Below, one piece after another: positions 54,521-64,000 of a DNA stretch of 64,000 nucleotides (within the stretch, counting starts at the first letter, position 1; the number at the start of each line of letters is the position of its first letter). Under the pieces are notes generated by a model, which was not told the origin of the DNA, did not search any database, and saw nothing but the letters and a program-made list of their open reading frames with translations. The translations under genes and the position numbers were made by a program. The stretch lies in contig JALNQF010000045.1 of assembly GCA_028456385.1 (NCBI GenBank), positions 124,001 to 188,000 of the forward strand. The letters run 5' to 3'. The DNA is from Ophiosphaerella korrae (Eukaryota; Ascomycota; Dothideomycetes; Pleosporales; Phaeosphaeriaceae).

Positions 54521-55030
54521 AAAGTTCAATATAATAATACCCAGACAATGAGTCAAACCATCAAAATGGACTCAAAGATGGTAGAGGCTAAGAACTGTAA
54601 GGCACCAGAAGAACCAAATCTTAAAGACGTCCTCGGAATAGTTAAGTAGCTTGCGCTTTAAAGGGTTCCTTGCATATAAGCCATAATCTACTATAGATTC
54701 TAAGCTAAAGGTCTAGCAAACAGACTATACTATTACTTCCTATCAGATAGAGGATAGACGCTTCTAAGGACTATTCTATTACATTTAGTACAGAGCAACT
54801 AAGTAAATTGATATAGGGCATTATTACAAAGCTAAAAAGTAATTTCCTAGTAGTAAACATACCTGAAGGGAGAATACTGAGAACAAGAAGCCAAAATCAT
54901 GAATATAATCCTTCCCCGAAGCCTGACCTTGTTAGATTTGATGGTCACACGATAACTGATGTGATCAAGCGGATGGATAGAATTGATTAATTGCTCCGTT
55001 TATCCTGTTTCTTAGGCTCTATTTGATATT

Positions 55031-55256
55031 CCTTCTCAAATTTCTTTGTTCTGTAATCCTACTACTCTCTGTAAGGGTTACGCGACTATTAAGCTAGAGC
55101 GTTTGACTCGCTCAGCTCGCAATTAATACGCTAGTCCTAGTAATAAGGGAGAACCTAATAAGGCTGTCCACTAGATACTTGATCTCTAGTTTACGTATCT
55201 TATCTAATAATAGGAGGATAAGAAGATTATACTTTTAATAAAAGTATAAATCTCCT
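55031..55256 (+). repeat. 226-bp dispersed direct repeat, copy A
   Basis: Matches 57025-57252 in the same orientation. It begins CCTTCTCAAATTTCTTTGTT and ends near AAATCTCCT. Where the copies differ, this copy usually has T or A and the other C or G, so it is the more heavily mutated one. Confidence 0.75.
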
Positions 55257-57024
55257 ATTGTTAGAACGCAGCTCTACTCCACTGCGGCAAACAACACATG
55301 CGAATAATCAACAACGTTGATTATCGAAGTAGAACAGTATATGTTGCCCAAGGGCCCTCGGCCCTTCGGCTCGGGCGCTCGCGCAGCTCTGGCCCGGCTC
55401 GTAGCCTGACATTAGCCAGACCACTTGACAGAGGTTGCCAAACAAGCAGAAGTACTGTAGTTACATCTCCATACATAGATTTTACCCGATTCAGCAGTAA
55501 TTTGATACCCAGATAATACCGCCCGATGTCACCGCGGTATCGCCGATTGACTAGTTAACCGAAGGTAGAATCCACCAGCGCATGGAATAGACTTATGTCG
55601 CAAGTTAGAGCTCTGCTCTATACAATTCAGGTAAGCTCGCAGCAGTAAGCTCGCCGCACGAGCGGCTCGAGCTGCTCCACTGTATATAAGTAGCTCAGCT
55701 CGGATAGCTCTTCAATCAATGATCATCTTCCACTCATTCCTGAGCTCATATCTCGCAACATTTATTAATAGAGATAGTAGCTGACGGCTTTGCAAAGGTT
55801 CTCCTAGCTAACAAATAAGAGCACTTCTTTACTTAGATTAGGCTAGTAGAGATAGAAGGACGTTAGATACTACACAAAGCTCCTCTCGACGAAATCTAAG
55901 CTTAACTTGATAATATACATCTTAGTCTAGCTTGATACAGGTCTTAAGCTGAAGGGGTGTGTCAGATGTGCGACCAAGCAAGTTAGCGATTCCGGCGATG
56001 GCGCAATCGAGCGATAGACCTAGACTATTACATGCTAACAAGCTATCGCGAGAACCACGATTTATCACGACACGATAGGAACGGCATGGAGCCGAACCAC
56101 TCCAACAGAAATATCCGATCTCCACTATCTATGATAGTAGACCTTAGCGAACTGGGTAGGGATGACTATATAGAGCAGCCGAAAAGGCGTCGGTAATGAA
56201 GGACAATGAGAACTGAGAGCATCAGCGAGAATACAATCAATCAACTCACTGCAATCAATCAATTACACTCCACTCAATTCAATTCAATCGATCATCCTTT
56301 TATCACAGTTGTGTGCACGTCAAATCCGGCACCAAATCTGACAAGAGGCCTTACTAAGAGCAGCGCAAGCGACTTACGCAAGATTAGCGTTGTAGGGCGT
56401 ACTTAGAGGCTCTATAAGGTTAAGACAGTCACAAAAACTGCTAAGATAGAATATAAATAGACAAACTACCGCACCAAACACACCAAAATTTTGTCTAGCT
56501 CGATTTAATAAGGCTAGTAGCGGAAAATAAGGCGCCCTCAGCTCCAGCATAAACTATTTGAAAAACAGCTAGCGCACCGAACAGCCCTTAGCTACTAATC
56601 AAAACCTAAACGTGCCAGGAGGAAAGTAATGTTAAGTGGGTTACAAGTGCTCTACCAGCGGCACGCTAGTAAGCGCTAAGGAATATCAAAAAGTTGAAAA
56701 CCCTCTAAAAATTGATATATATATATAGACTAAAATCGAAATCTTTAAAATTAATAAGTAATACTTAAGTGTTGCGATAGACTTGTAAGAATTATTGTAA
56801 TGTAATTTTGTTACTAAGCCCCATGTGACGCGTTATCGCAGCTAATTTAAGCTTGTCCCGCGATCTGTAGAGCCCCTACTAAGCTGGAGGCCACTTTGAT
56901 AGATTATTACGGTAGGATTAGGGTAGGGGTGGTAGGAACGCTACGTTGGGGTTAGGTAGGGGTTAGGGTCTGACGCAAGCTAACGCAACCCCAACGCAAC
57001 CCCTACCTATTTGCTAGTCTAATC

Positions 57025-57252
57025 CCTTCTCAAATTTCTTTGTTCTATAATCCTACTGCTCTCCTTTACAAGAGTTGCGCAACTGTTGAGCTAGAGTGTT
57101 TGGCTCGCTTAGCTCGCAATTAGTACGCTAGTCCTATCAACAAGGGAGAACATAATAAGGCTATCCTCCGGATACTCAATCTCCGGTTTGCGTATCTTAT
57201 CCAACAACAAGAGGATAGGAAGATTGCACTTTTGATAAAAGTGTAAATCTCC
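57025..57252 (+). repeat. 226-bp dispersed direct repeat, copy B
   Basis: The less mutated partner of 55031-55256. A partly open frame is suggested but no domain is recognised. Confidence 0.75.
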
Positions 57253-57377
57253 TGCCCTTCTATCTGACAAATCTGTTATCAAATGATATCTATTGTATTT
57301 AAGTAATTGTTTAAAATAGAGTACGATACGCTCTTGATCTAACCTGCTTACTACAGCTACGTAAACAGGTTAGCCTG

Positions 57378-57437
57378 TGTTGCGGAGCAAAAAGGCAGAG
57401 TCCGAACTCTAAAGTTCTGCTCACTTGAACGGTATTT
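57378..57437 (+). repeat. Dispersed 60-bp hairpin repeat, copy 2
   Basis: Shares TGTTGCGGAGCAAAA, GAGTCCGAACTCTAA and GTTCTGCTCACTTGAACGGT with 2864-2923. In this copy the inner stem is slightly weakened (GCAGAGT against ACTCTAA). Confidence 0.6.
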
Positions 57438-58869
57438 GCACCACGACAGCCTGGCCATTCGATTACTTCATGGATAGACTGAAGGGATAGCGCGGCTTGT
57501 ACTGGTATACGCGCGAGAGAGCTGTCACAATATAAACACTACTCTTACGATTGCTACGATTAAGGTGGAATTGAGCTTCTTACCAACGTCCTCTCGGAAT
57601 ACTAATTACTTGTCTAGGCTTCACCCCGCAGAAACGCAGATCTTCTAGGCTGACTAAGGCCGCGGATTCTCTGCCCCTACCTGTGATACTACGTAATCTC
57701 CTTCAATGTTCAAGTAGTGGGGTGACTTCCAGAAGAGTTTCGTTGAGGCGGGGGGTTATTTTCCGAGCGTGCAGTTGGAGCTGATGGTGGGGAGTAAGTA
57801 CGCGGGGTTAGGTCGTTGGATCCCTGAAGCTTAAAGTATGAATTTCTACTAATTGTAGCACTGGGTTGCAATGATCTCGAAAATTCTGCTCGATAAAATC
57901 CGGGTTTACACTACGGGGATTCAACCATTCAACCACACGTGCCTACCATATACGGTATCTAGACCTATCCTTTACCTAGTCCAGGGTACATTCGATAGGG
58001 GCAGCCTTTGAGATCGAGACTTTTCCGCCCGTATCTTTGTAGTTAATTAGTTCGCTCTACTAGCTAGTGCTTGAAGCTTAAGCTAGTAGCAGATATAATA
58101 ACTTTTAGGAAAGCTTCCAGCGGACCGGAATTTGGAAATGCTAACCCAGGAATTAGTACTAGATAAATAAGCGGTAAAGCTGGTATCGGACCGACAGGTT
58201 ATGAGGCTAATCAAGTGCTGTGCAGGTGCCGAAGGTGTAGCTGAAGTGCCCGGATAGCTTTCCCACATTACTAATAGTTGGGGCAGAAGGGATAATTGTA
58301 GTAGTATATAAGTTAGGAGTGCGGAGCGTGTATAAATTGGAATCTCATCATCTGAAAATACTTGTAACTATATTTGCTGGCGCCAAAATGTAGTTCGTAC
58401 AATTGAAGTTTCAATCGAGTACCATCCTCCACACAACGGAATAGTACTAGCTAAATTCTAGAGCTAGAGCCGGAGCAATCCGCTAGCGGGTCGGTTTGAT
58501 ACAAGGTTTGCAATTTTTTCACTATGGTAGTAGGCAAGAGTAGTATTCAGGCCACGTATGAGCATGGGAGGCCTGCACTAGAGATAAAGTATATAACTAA
58601 GCTACTACGAGATAGAAGAATATCTTTGCAAGGGGTAAGTAGATCAGTCTTATATAAAACAGTATGTGTTACTATACAATTTGAAACCACAAGTACTTGG
58701 GTACTTTGACCGATTACATCTCCGGTGCAGGCCTCCCCTGCGAGCTCTTGGCGGCCCGAACACTTACTTTTGCCTACTACCTTAGTAGTATTGATCGCTA
58801 ATTTAGTACTTCAGACTAGCAGCCCACGGAAAGCTCTCTTATGAGTTGTTATAGATAGGTTGCCACTTC

Positions 58870-60595
58870 ATGCACTCACTCACCCCGGCTTTTTTTTCGA
58901 GGATCTTGTTAATTATGGAAACTATCGACATACAAGACGCTGCAAGGAGAGCGGAGAAGAGTTGCTTCGATATATCTATGCGTCGGCTTTCCGATATTAT
59001 TATTAACGACATAGAGGAAGTCGACATCTCTGATGTTCCAATATTATGGGAGCGGTATATTGATATGGTAAATTTATGCGCAGCAAACCGCTCTCAGTCG
59101 TTACTATCATCTCCAAATACTACCCAGTCGCTTTCAACAAGTCCTATCTCATCAATTCCACCGGTATGGCCAGACTCTGAACCTTCGGTTGCACCAGAGC
59201 TATTGGATAGATTCGGCCCCAACCTTGAAGAAATATCAATATTAGAAGGACTAGAGGATACTACAAGGCATCTAGATATACCTGATCCCACATGGGCATT
59301 AGGTTACGACCCCGTATTGGCTCATAACCAGCACCACGGTGCGTCAGGCCAAGGATATACAAACTGGGGATCAGTGTGCGACCCTGTCTTGGGTCGCAGC
59401 CAGCACCATAGTGCGTCAGGCCAGGAACATGCAGGATGGGCAGAGCGTATAGGGCTATCTATCGCAATGCCCCATTCGTCCCTAGAGCCACTACAATTAT
59501 TGATGGAAAAGAATGTTCAAATTAATCGATTTGGACAAAACGACCGCTCTAAGGAGACTCAGCTTACTCGAAGTAGCGTTAAGAAACGAAGGAAACGCAC
59601 AGTGGAAAACTTGGAAGTAGAATCTATGGGATTGTGTTTCCCAGAGCGAAATGATAACGGTGAAGAGCTACGACGATCTGAAATTGCCCGATGCAACAAT
59701 TATGGATCTCGATACGAGAGTCTCCCTTGGAACGACCCCGCTCTGCTGGTCAACATTACCCAAAGTGGTGAAACAAATAATAGGAGAACCCGTGCACTGA
59801 ACTTGATCCAAGGAATAGGCAATGGGGACTGTCTTGCTGGGTTGAAAAGACTTTTACACGAAGGGAGCAAACGTTTACCTACCCTATTAGTTCAAAGACC
59901 TGGCATTATAGAAAGATATGAGAGAATCAAAACCCGGGAGTTTGATATTTTGTTCATGGTTTTGCAGCAATGGTATGACTACCTAAGACTATACCAAGAT
60001 GCTAGAGCAAAAATCGGCATTCTTTCAGACCCCTTATTCCAGGTTGAAACTACTGGGTCGTACCAAAACAGAGATCCCGAAAGACTTGGGAACCCACGAA
60101 GACTTGAAGATGCTCAGGTTACAGACTTTTTAATGCGGACCATTCTAGAAAATAGGCACGAAGCCACAGCTGATGGAAGACATGAACATACTAGGCGGAA
60201 GTTCGCATCAATGAGGAGGATATGTTGTCGACTTGCCCTTTTTGCAGATAAATTCAGCGAGAGTGGCCTTGCGCTGGCCTTGGTGATGGATATCGAAGAG
60301 AGGGACGCATCCAAGTGGAAGAGTCATGTAAGAGTCAGTAAGCGCTAGAATGCGGCTTCTAACGAATGACAGATTATTTGACTTGTGTGAGAAGGATTAC
60401 TTAAATTTCGTTACTGAAATCGAACGGACACAAGGCAACTACCTGCGTCATCTTAGCACTACGCTTTGCAATGTCCCGCTCTTCGTGCTCGAGGGAATTA
60501 GAGAGCCTGAACCATTGCAATCACTATCAGAAAGCCAGCTTAAAACATTCCCCAAAGGTTCAAATCAGATTCTAAGATTAAAGCGACAGGAATAG
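58870..60595 (+). CDS. Unrecognised accessory-region protein with NLS-like motif
   Basis: I recognise no family. The first exon opens at ATG 58870 (or 58915, METIDIQDAARR) and stays open for 481 codons. A probable 58-bp intron (weak GTGGAA donor at 60315, CTTCTAACGAATGACAG at its 3' end) leads to a second exon ending at 60595, for 555 residues. Without splicing, the protein stops at 60348 with 492 residues. Features are a Ser/Pro-rich segment and two imperfect copies of a roughly 27-residue unit (YDPVLAHNQHHGASGQ and CDPVLGRSQHHSASGQ). A basic nuclear-localisation-like motif (VKKRRKRT) and a charged helical C-terminal half follow. It stands between degraded transposons and a biosynthetic locus, so it may be a cluster or mobile-element gene. 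Confidence 0.55.
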
Positions 60596-61045
60596 AGATG
60601 TGGCGTTAGATTTTCAAGGCCTTGCTCGAGGCGCAACAAATTCGCTTATTTATGTTGAAAAAATCGCAATCGCAATAAAAGTGGGCGCGCGCTCAGGTTC
60701 CCGAGCGGTTCGTCGCCTATTTCAGAAAGGAATAAATCACTAGCAATGACACCGGTTTCTGCGCCTTATTTAGTGCAGAGTTAGCCTACAACTTACTTCC
60801 TAAGGCCGAGGAACAGTTCACTCCTCGGAACACATCTCTGGGGCTGTTTTAATCACAACCTTTGAAGCCAGCCTTTAGCTAAGATACCTGCAATCTCGCC
60901 GCACAACCTGCGTGTACCTGGAGCCCGTATGAGGTTCAGAACGAAAATATTCAAGATAGAAAACGAGTTAACAAATTTCAATCTAGGCTTACCCGCTGCA
61001 CTGACCAGGACACTGCGGCATGGCCTCAATCCTTATGACTATTGA
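60596..61045. other. Intergenic, convergent 3' ends
   Basis: No gene or repeat is recognised between the plus-strand accessory gene and the minus-strand LDI-like gene. Confidence 0.4.
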
Positions 61046-63259
61046 TTAAACGATTGTACGTAGCTCAAACTCACTATGTTCAGCTACCTCTACCGTTACC
61101 CTTGCTGATCTATTGGCATCAGGCTTAATATCATTGAAAACTACCGTCTCTCGGCCGTCGTTTACCAGTAGAAGATGATAACTTTTCCCGGTACTCAGAT
61201 CCTTGAAACCGAGCGTGAACAGTTCCGACTGAGCTGGCCCGCACAGAACGAAATTTATACAGTTGTCGCCCTTCGCATGGCACCTGGCCACCATAATTTG
61301 TGGAAACGGCACACTGTCTAGCTTCGGTGCAGCTAATGCAACCGCATCCAGCGGACTGCTGATAAGCGCCGCCCAGTCACCACACCTTTGAATCCTAGCC
61401 TTGAAAACATTTGTACATCCTGGCATCGAGAGTCCTGCTATAGTCTTGGTGCCTTGACCTGTTGGAGAGTCGATAGTGATATGGTTCATCTCGTTTTCAA
61501 GGTTATCGAGTAAGTCTTTTGTCAATTCACTTTCTCCAAACTCAGCCGCGCAATGAGCGAATAAAGCATATGCGAACCCTACGCATGGTTTGTAATTACC
61601 GATGTCAATCTTGTCTGCGGCATCAAGATCAAAGAGTGTATACTTCCCTTCGTCACTCTTTCGGATATGATTACTATACGAGAGAAGCCATAGCCGGCGT
61701 GCAAGGTTGGGCATAAGCGGCGAACAAGCTTGTGCTAAAAAGGCTTGACCTGTGGCATCTCCAATACCGGCCACTGGGAAACCAGCTGGCTCACGATTAG
61801 CATATGACGATCACGAAAAGAAAGAGCAGTTTAATACTTACTAAATGAAGAGCGTGCTGCAACAACCCGTCCGTCTGGTTTTGTGAATTCTTCTTCGAAT
61901 GCGCGATAGTAGTTGCCCGATAGCAATGGTTCAACACGACCAGTGTGTTTACAGGTTTCGTATGCCACCGCACCTTGCATTCCAATAAGATTACAAGCAG
62001 TATAGATCCAACTTGGCTAGTAATTGTGTTAGCTGTTTGTTTGAAGTCAATATACAGTTTGAGAAGGCTACCTACTTCGCACGGGTAGAGACAATACGAA
62101 GATCGCTTCCAGTTCTTGATTAGAGCGTCAAATACAGTTTTAGAACTGTGAAGATATTGTGCTCTTCTTGTAATTTTAAACTTGAGTGAGCCTTTTTGGC
62201 TGTAACGGTCGTCATGGTTCAGTTTTTCGTACAGCGCCATGGAAAGGAGAATGTATCCTGTTACCATGATATTGTCGCGTATGACGGGATCCCAATTCTG
62301 CAATCAAACGATCAATTTCGTCATTAATGATAAAGGATTATGAATTATGCACAAACTTACGAGCGTGCATTTTCCCCATAGTGATTCCCACTTCCAAAAA
62401 CCCATTACGTCCTCTGTTGTACTTTTATCTATTAGGTTTGCTTGTGCTTCTTTGATATAGCCTTGAAAGTTAGGCATATAAAACTTCTGAACAAAGGCCA
62501 AGGTATATTGGAGGTTATATATTTGATACCGCAAGGCTGCCGTTTGAAACTGATCGATATGAGTGTAGTTAGACCAGTCTTCTATATCTTGATAAGCAAT
62601 TTGTACGAAGTGCTGCAGAATGCGCAGATCTCTTGTCGATAATTCTCTCTTTTCGATAGCGCTAGCCTTTGAAACTCGGGTACTCCAGGCGACATCCTCT
62701 TCCCCAAGCAACAAGTTTCTGCTCTCTCGCAGGTCCACCGCACGGGAATGGCGCTTGTTGCCAGCAGTGATGAATGATACCACTATGATAAAGGCGTTCG
62801 TCAACACTATAATTCCTGAAGGTTCCCAAATCGGTCCTCTGACTACAGCGGTGGATATGACAGCAGGAATAATCCAGTTTATTGGCAAAAAGATCACTCT
62901 GCCGGCGGCAAACCAGGCAAATAGCGAAAGAGGGATGAAAGCGACCGATAGAAGAAGGCCGAATACTCCTGCAATTCCACCAACGGCGAGGAAACCAGCG
63001 CCAGGGAAAAGGCAGGAGAGTGCGGCCACTCTTACTCGATTGTTCTCAGACGCCCAGAAAAAATACATTCCGAAGACCGAGAGGAGTGTATAGCAGAGTT
63101 GTATCCTGCGTTGATATCTGGCTGTCACTTGTTGCTTTCCAGCAAAAGATGGGATAGAGAAATTATCGAAGGAACTCAACGCGGCTGTGCCTGTGGATTC
63201 TTAGCGATGAAAATCATGATAAACTTACACATACCCTTTTTGGATCCTACACGATTCAT
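61046..63259 (-). CDS. Membrane protein with linalool dehydratase/isomerase-like domain
   Basis: Five exons (63259-63235, 63190-62361, 62297-62076, 62016-61842, 61785-61046) give 663 residues, every junction in phase with GT/AG ends. Residues about 35-160 hold four or five membrane helices (CYTLLSVFGMYFFWA; AGFLAVGGIAGVFGLLLSVA; WIIPAVISTAVV; TNAFIIVVSFITA). Residues about 200-560 match the linalool dehydratase/isomerase (LDI) fold family: FWKWESLWGKCTLNWDPVIR, DNIMVTGYILLS, YCLYPCEPSWIYTACN, RSSFTGFPVAGIGDA and DAADKIDIGNYKP. C358 and C367, nine residues apart, correspond in spacing to the two active-site cysteines reported for bacterial LDI. A cytochrome P450 gene lies 440 bp upstream in the same orientation. 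The substrate is unknown. Confidence 0.85.
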
Positions 63260-63699
63260 TGTGAACCTACAACTAAAGATGATTCAATCTTGTACTATAA
63301 TTTTGGAATTTTTTGTCTGCAGTCGTGAGATGGCTTCTACTGTTACCCTTTTATAATAATTGTGCTGCCGGAGGATATGAAAATTAGGATATCGGACCGA
63401 CTATTGATCGCGCTTCCTTGCACAGTACCTCTAAGATTCTCATTATATTTTACAGACCTTGCATCACTTGTATAATCGAAGAGAATCTGATAAGTAGCGA
63501 GAATGATGAGTGTATTGTATTATCTATTTGACAGCTACGTAACTAAGTAAAGTATCCTAGGTCGGTACATCCGAATATATGCTCAAAAAGATAAAGCAAG
63601 ATCATAATCTGTTACAGTTTCCTCTACAGGGTTTGCAATACAGTGATTTAAATAGCGAGACTGTTGGCATCAAACAGTACGTGTGTAATTCTTCTCGTT
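63260..63699. promoter_or_regulatory. Promoter region of the LDI-like gene
   Basis: 440 bp between the P450 stop and the LDI-like start, so both genes read leftwards. AT-rich, with no known operator recognised. Confidence 0.35.
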
Positions 63700-64000
63700 C
63701 TATTTCCTCTTGATCGACAAAGGTTTCTCTGGATCCGGGAAGAAGTTCTTTGTTACAGCAAGGCTCTGATATCTCGCATCAAGCCCTCTTAATTTCGACT
63801 CACCGGGCATCCTTAGGTCGTAATCAAGGATCAGACGTAGTAAAATCAGTTTGATCTGGCTAGCAGCAAAGAACCGACCAGGGCATGCATGTCTTCCATA
63901 TCCAAAACCAATATTTGTCTCATTGACGGTCACAAACTGATGCCGAGCATGACCATTCACTGAATCTCCTATCCGAAGCTTGTAATGTCGGAAACCGTCG
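63700..64000 (-). CDS. Cytochrome P450, C-terminal part (runs off the window)
   Basis: The last 99 codons of a P450 monooxygenase, open to the window edge. The heme-binding signature is FGYGRHACPGRFFA (FxxGRxxCxG, axial Cys), preceded by DSVNGHARHQFVTVNETNIG. It is followed by IKLILLRLILDYDLR and the tail region KNFFPDPEKPL typical of fungal microsomal P450s of secondary metabolism. The N-terminal anchor, I-helix and ExxR motif lie outside. Its position directly upstream of the LDI-like gene suggests joint work in one pathway, hydroxylating a lipid or terpenoid. Confidence 0.93.
   Translation of the reverse strand, partial: DGFRHYKLRIGDSVNGHARHQFVTVNETNIGFGYGRHACPGRFFAASQIKLILLRLILDYDLRMPGESKLRGLDARYQSLAVTKNFFPDPEKPLSIKRK

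Larger units (their letters stand above)
54521..58869. mobile_element. AT-rich, RIP-degraded repeat island
   Basis: No intact gene is seen. The region contains a duplicated 226-bp segment, a hairpin repeat shared with 2.9 kb, a stretch with the TGTATATAAG promoter-like box (about 55681), and a CAATCAATC/CAATTCAATTC tract (56236-56290) reminiscent of an LTR 3' end. Frames are saturated with stops. Composition and transition-type differences between repeat copies fit repeat-induced point mutation. Confidence 0.6.

Noticed and set aside
1..64000. CRISPR arrays, rRNA or tRNA genes
   Set aside because: No regularly spaced repeats were seen, and scanning by eye for tRNA B boxes (GGTTCRANNCC) gave no candidate with a matching cloverleaf. 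A covariance-model search would be decisive.

Overview
The window looks like nuclear DNA of a filamentous ascomycete, most likely a Dothideomycete near the Pleosporales. Genes are split by short introns (about 47-126 bp) with CTAAC-like branch points. Fungal-only families are present (HET, DUF3176, But2-like, large glycosylated membrane proteins). Repeats carry C-to-T/G-to-A damage of the kind left by repeat-induced point mutation (RIP). The taxon is inferred from gene content only.

Layout. 1-3.1 kb is a transposon graveyard: a MITE with an internal 157-bp tandem duplication, a broken Tc1/mariner element with perfect 26-bp ends, and a small inverted-repeat element. 4.2-30 kb is gene-sparse: a spliced tail-anchored hypothetical protein, a C2H2 regulator, a RelA/SpoT-domain protein, a CorA-like transporter between two related MITE copies, a secreted But2-like protein, a DUF3176 membrane protein, a GPI-type proline-rich wall protein and a HET-domain pseudogene. 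26.7-53.2 kb is a dense housekeeping core: cytosolic isoleucyl-tRNA synthetase, a 59-residue twin-CX9C complex I assembly factor, Sfi1, two fungal-specific proteins, formyltetrahydrofolate deformylase, a large membrane protein, an SDR, beta-carbonic anhydrase, a DUF3253 protein, a single-dysferlin Spo73-like protein, a small membrane-anchored helical protein, Cdt1 and a secreted polyproline protein. 53.3-58.8 kb is AT-rich, RIP-degraded retrotransposon debris. 58.9-64 kb is an accessory edge: an unrecognised spliced gene, then a five-exon membrane protein with a linalool dehydratase/isomerase-like domain, followed by the C-terminal exon of a cytochrome P450 that runs off the window.

The last two genes are co-oriented and look like the end of a terpenoid-type biosynthetic cluster. 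This is the part most likely to hold undescribed biochemistry. Other points of interest are a PIP-degron-like peptide in Cdt1, an alarmone-synthetase-like fungal protein, a predicted GC-AG intron that restores a CX9C motif, and a HET gene whose disabling stops are all TGA. Splice junctions were inferred by eye from GT/AG (or GC/AG) signals, reading-frame phase and protein continuity.
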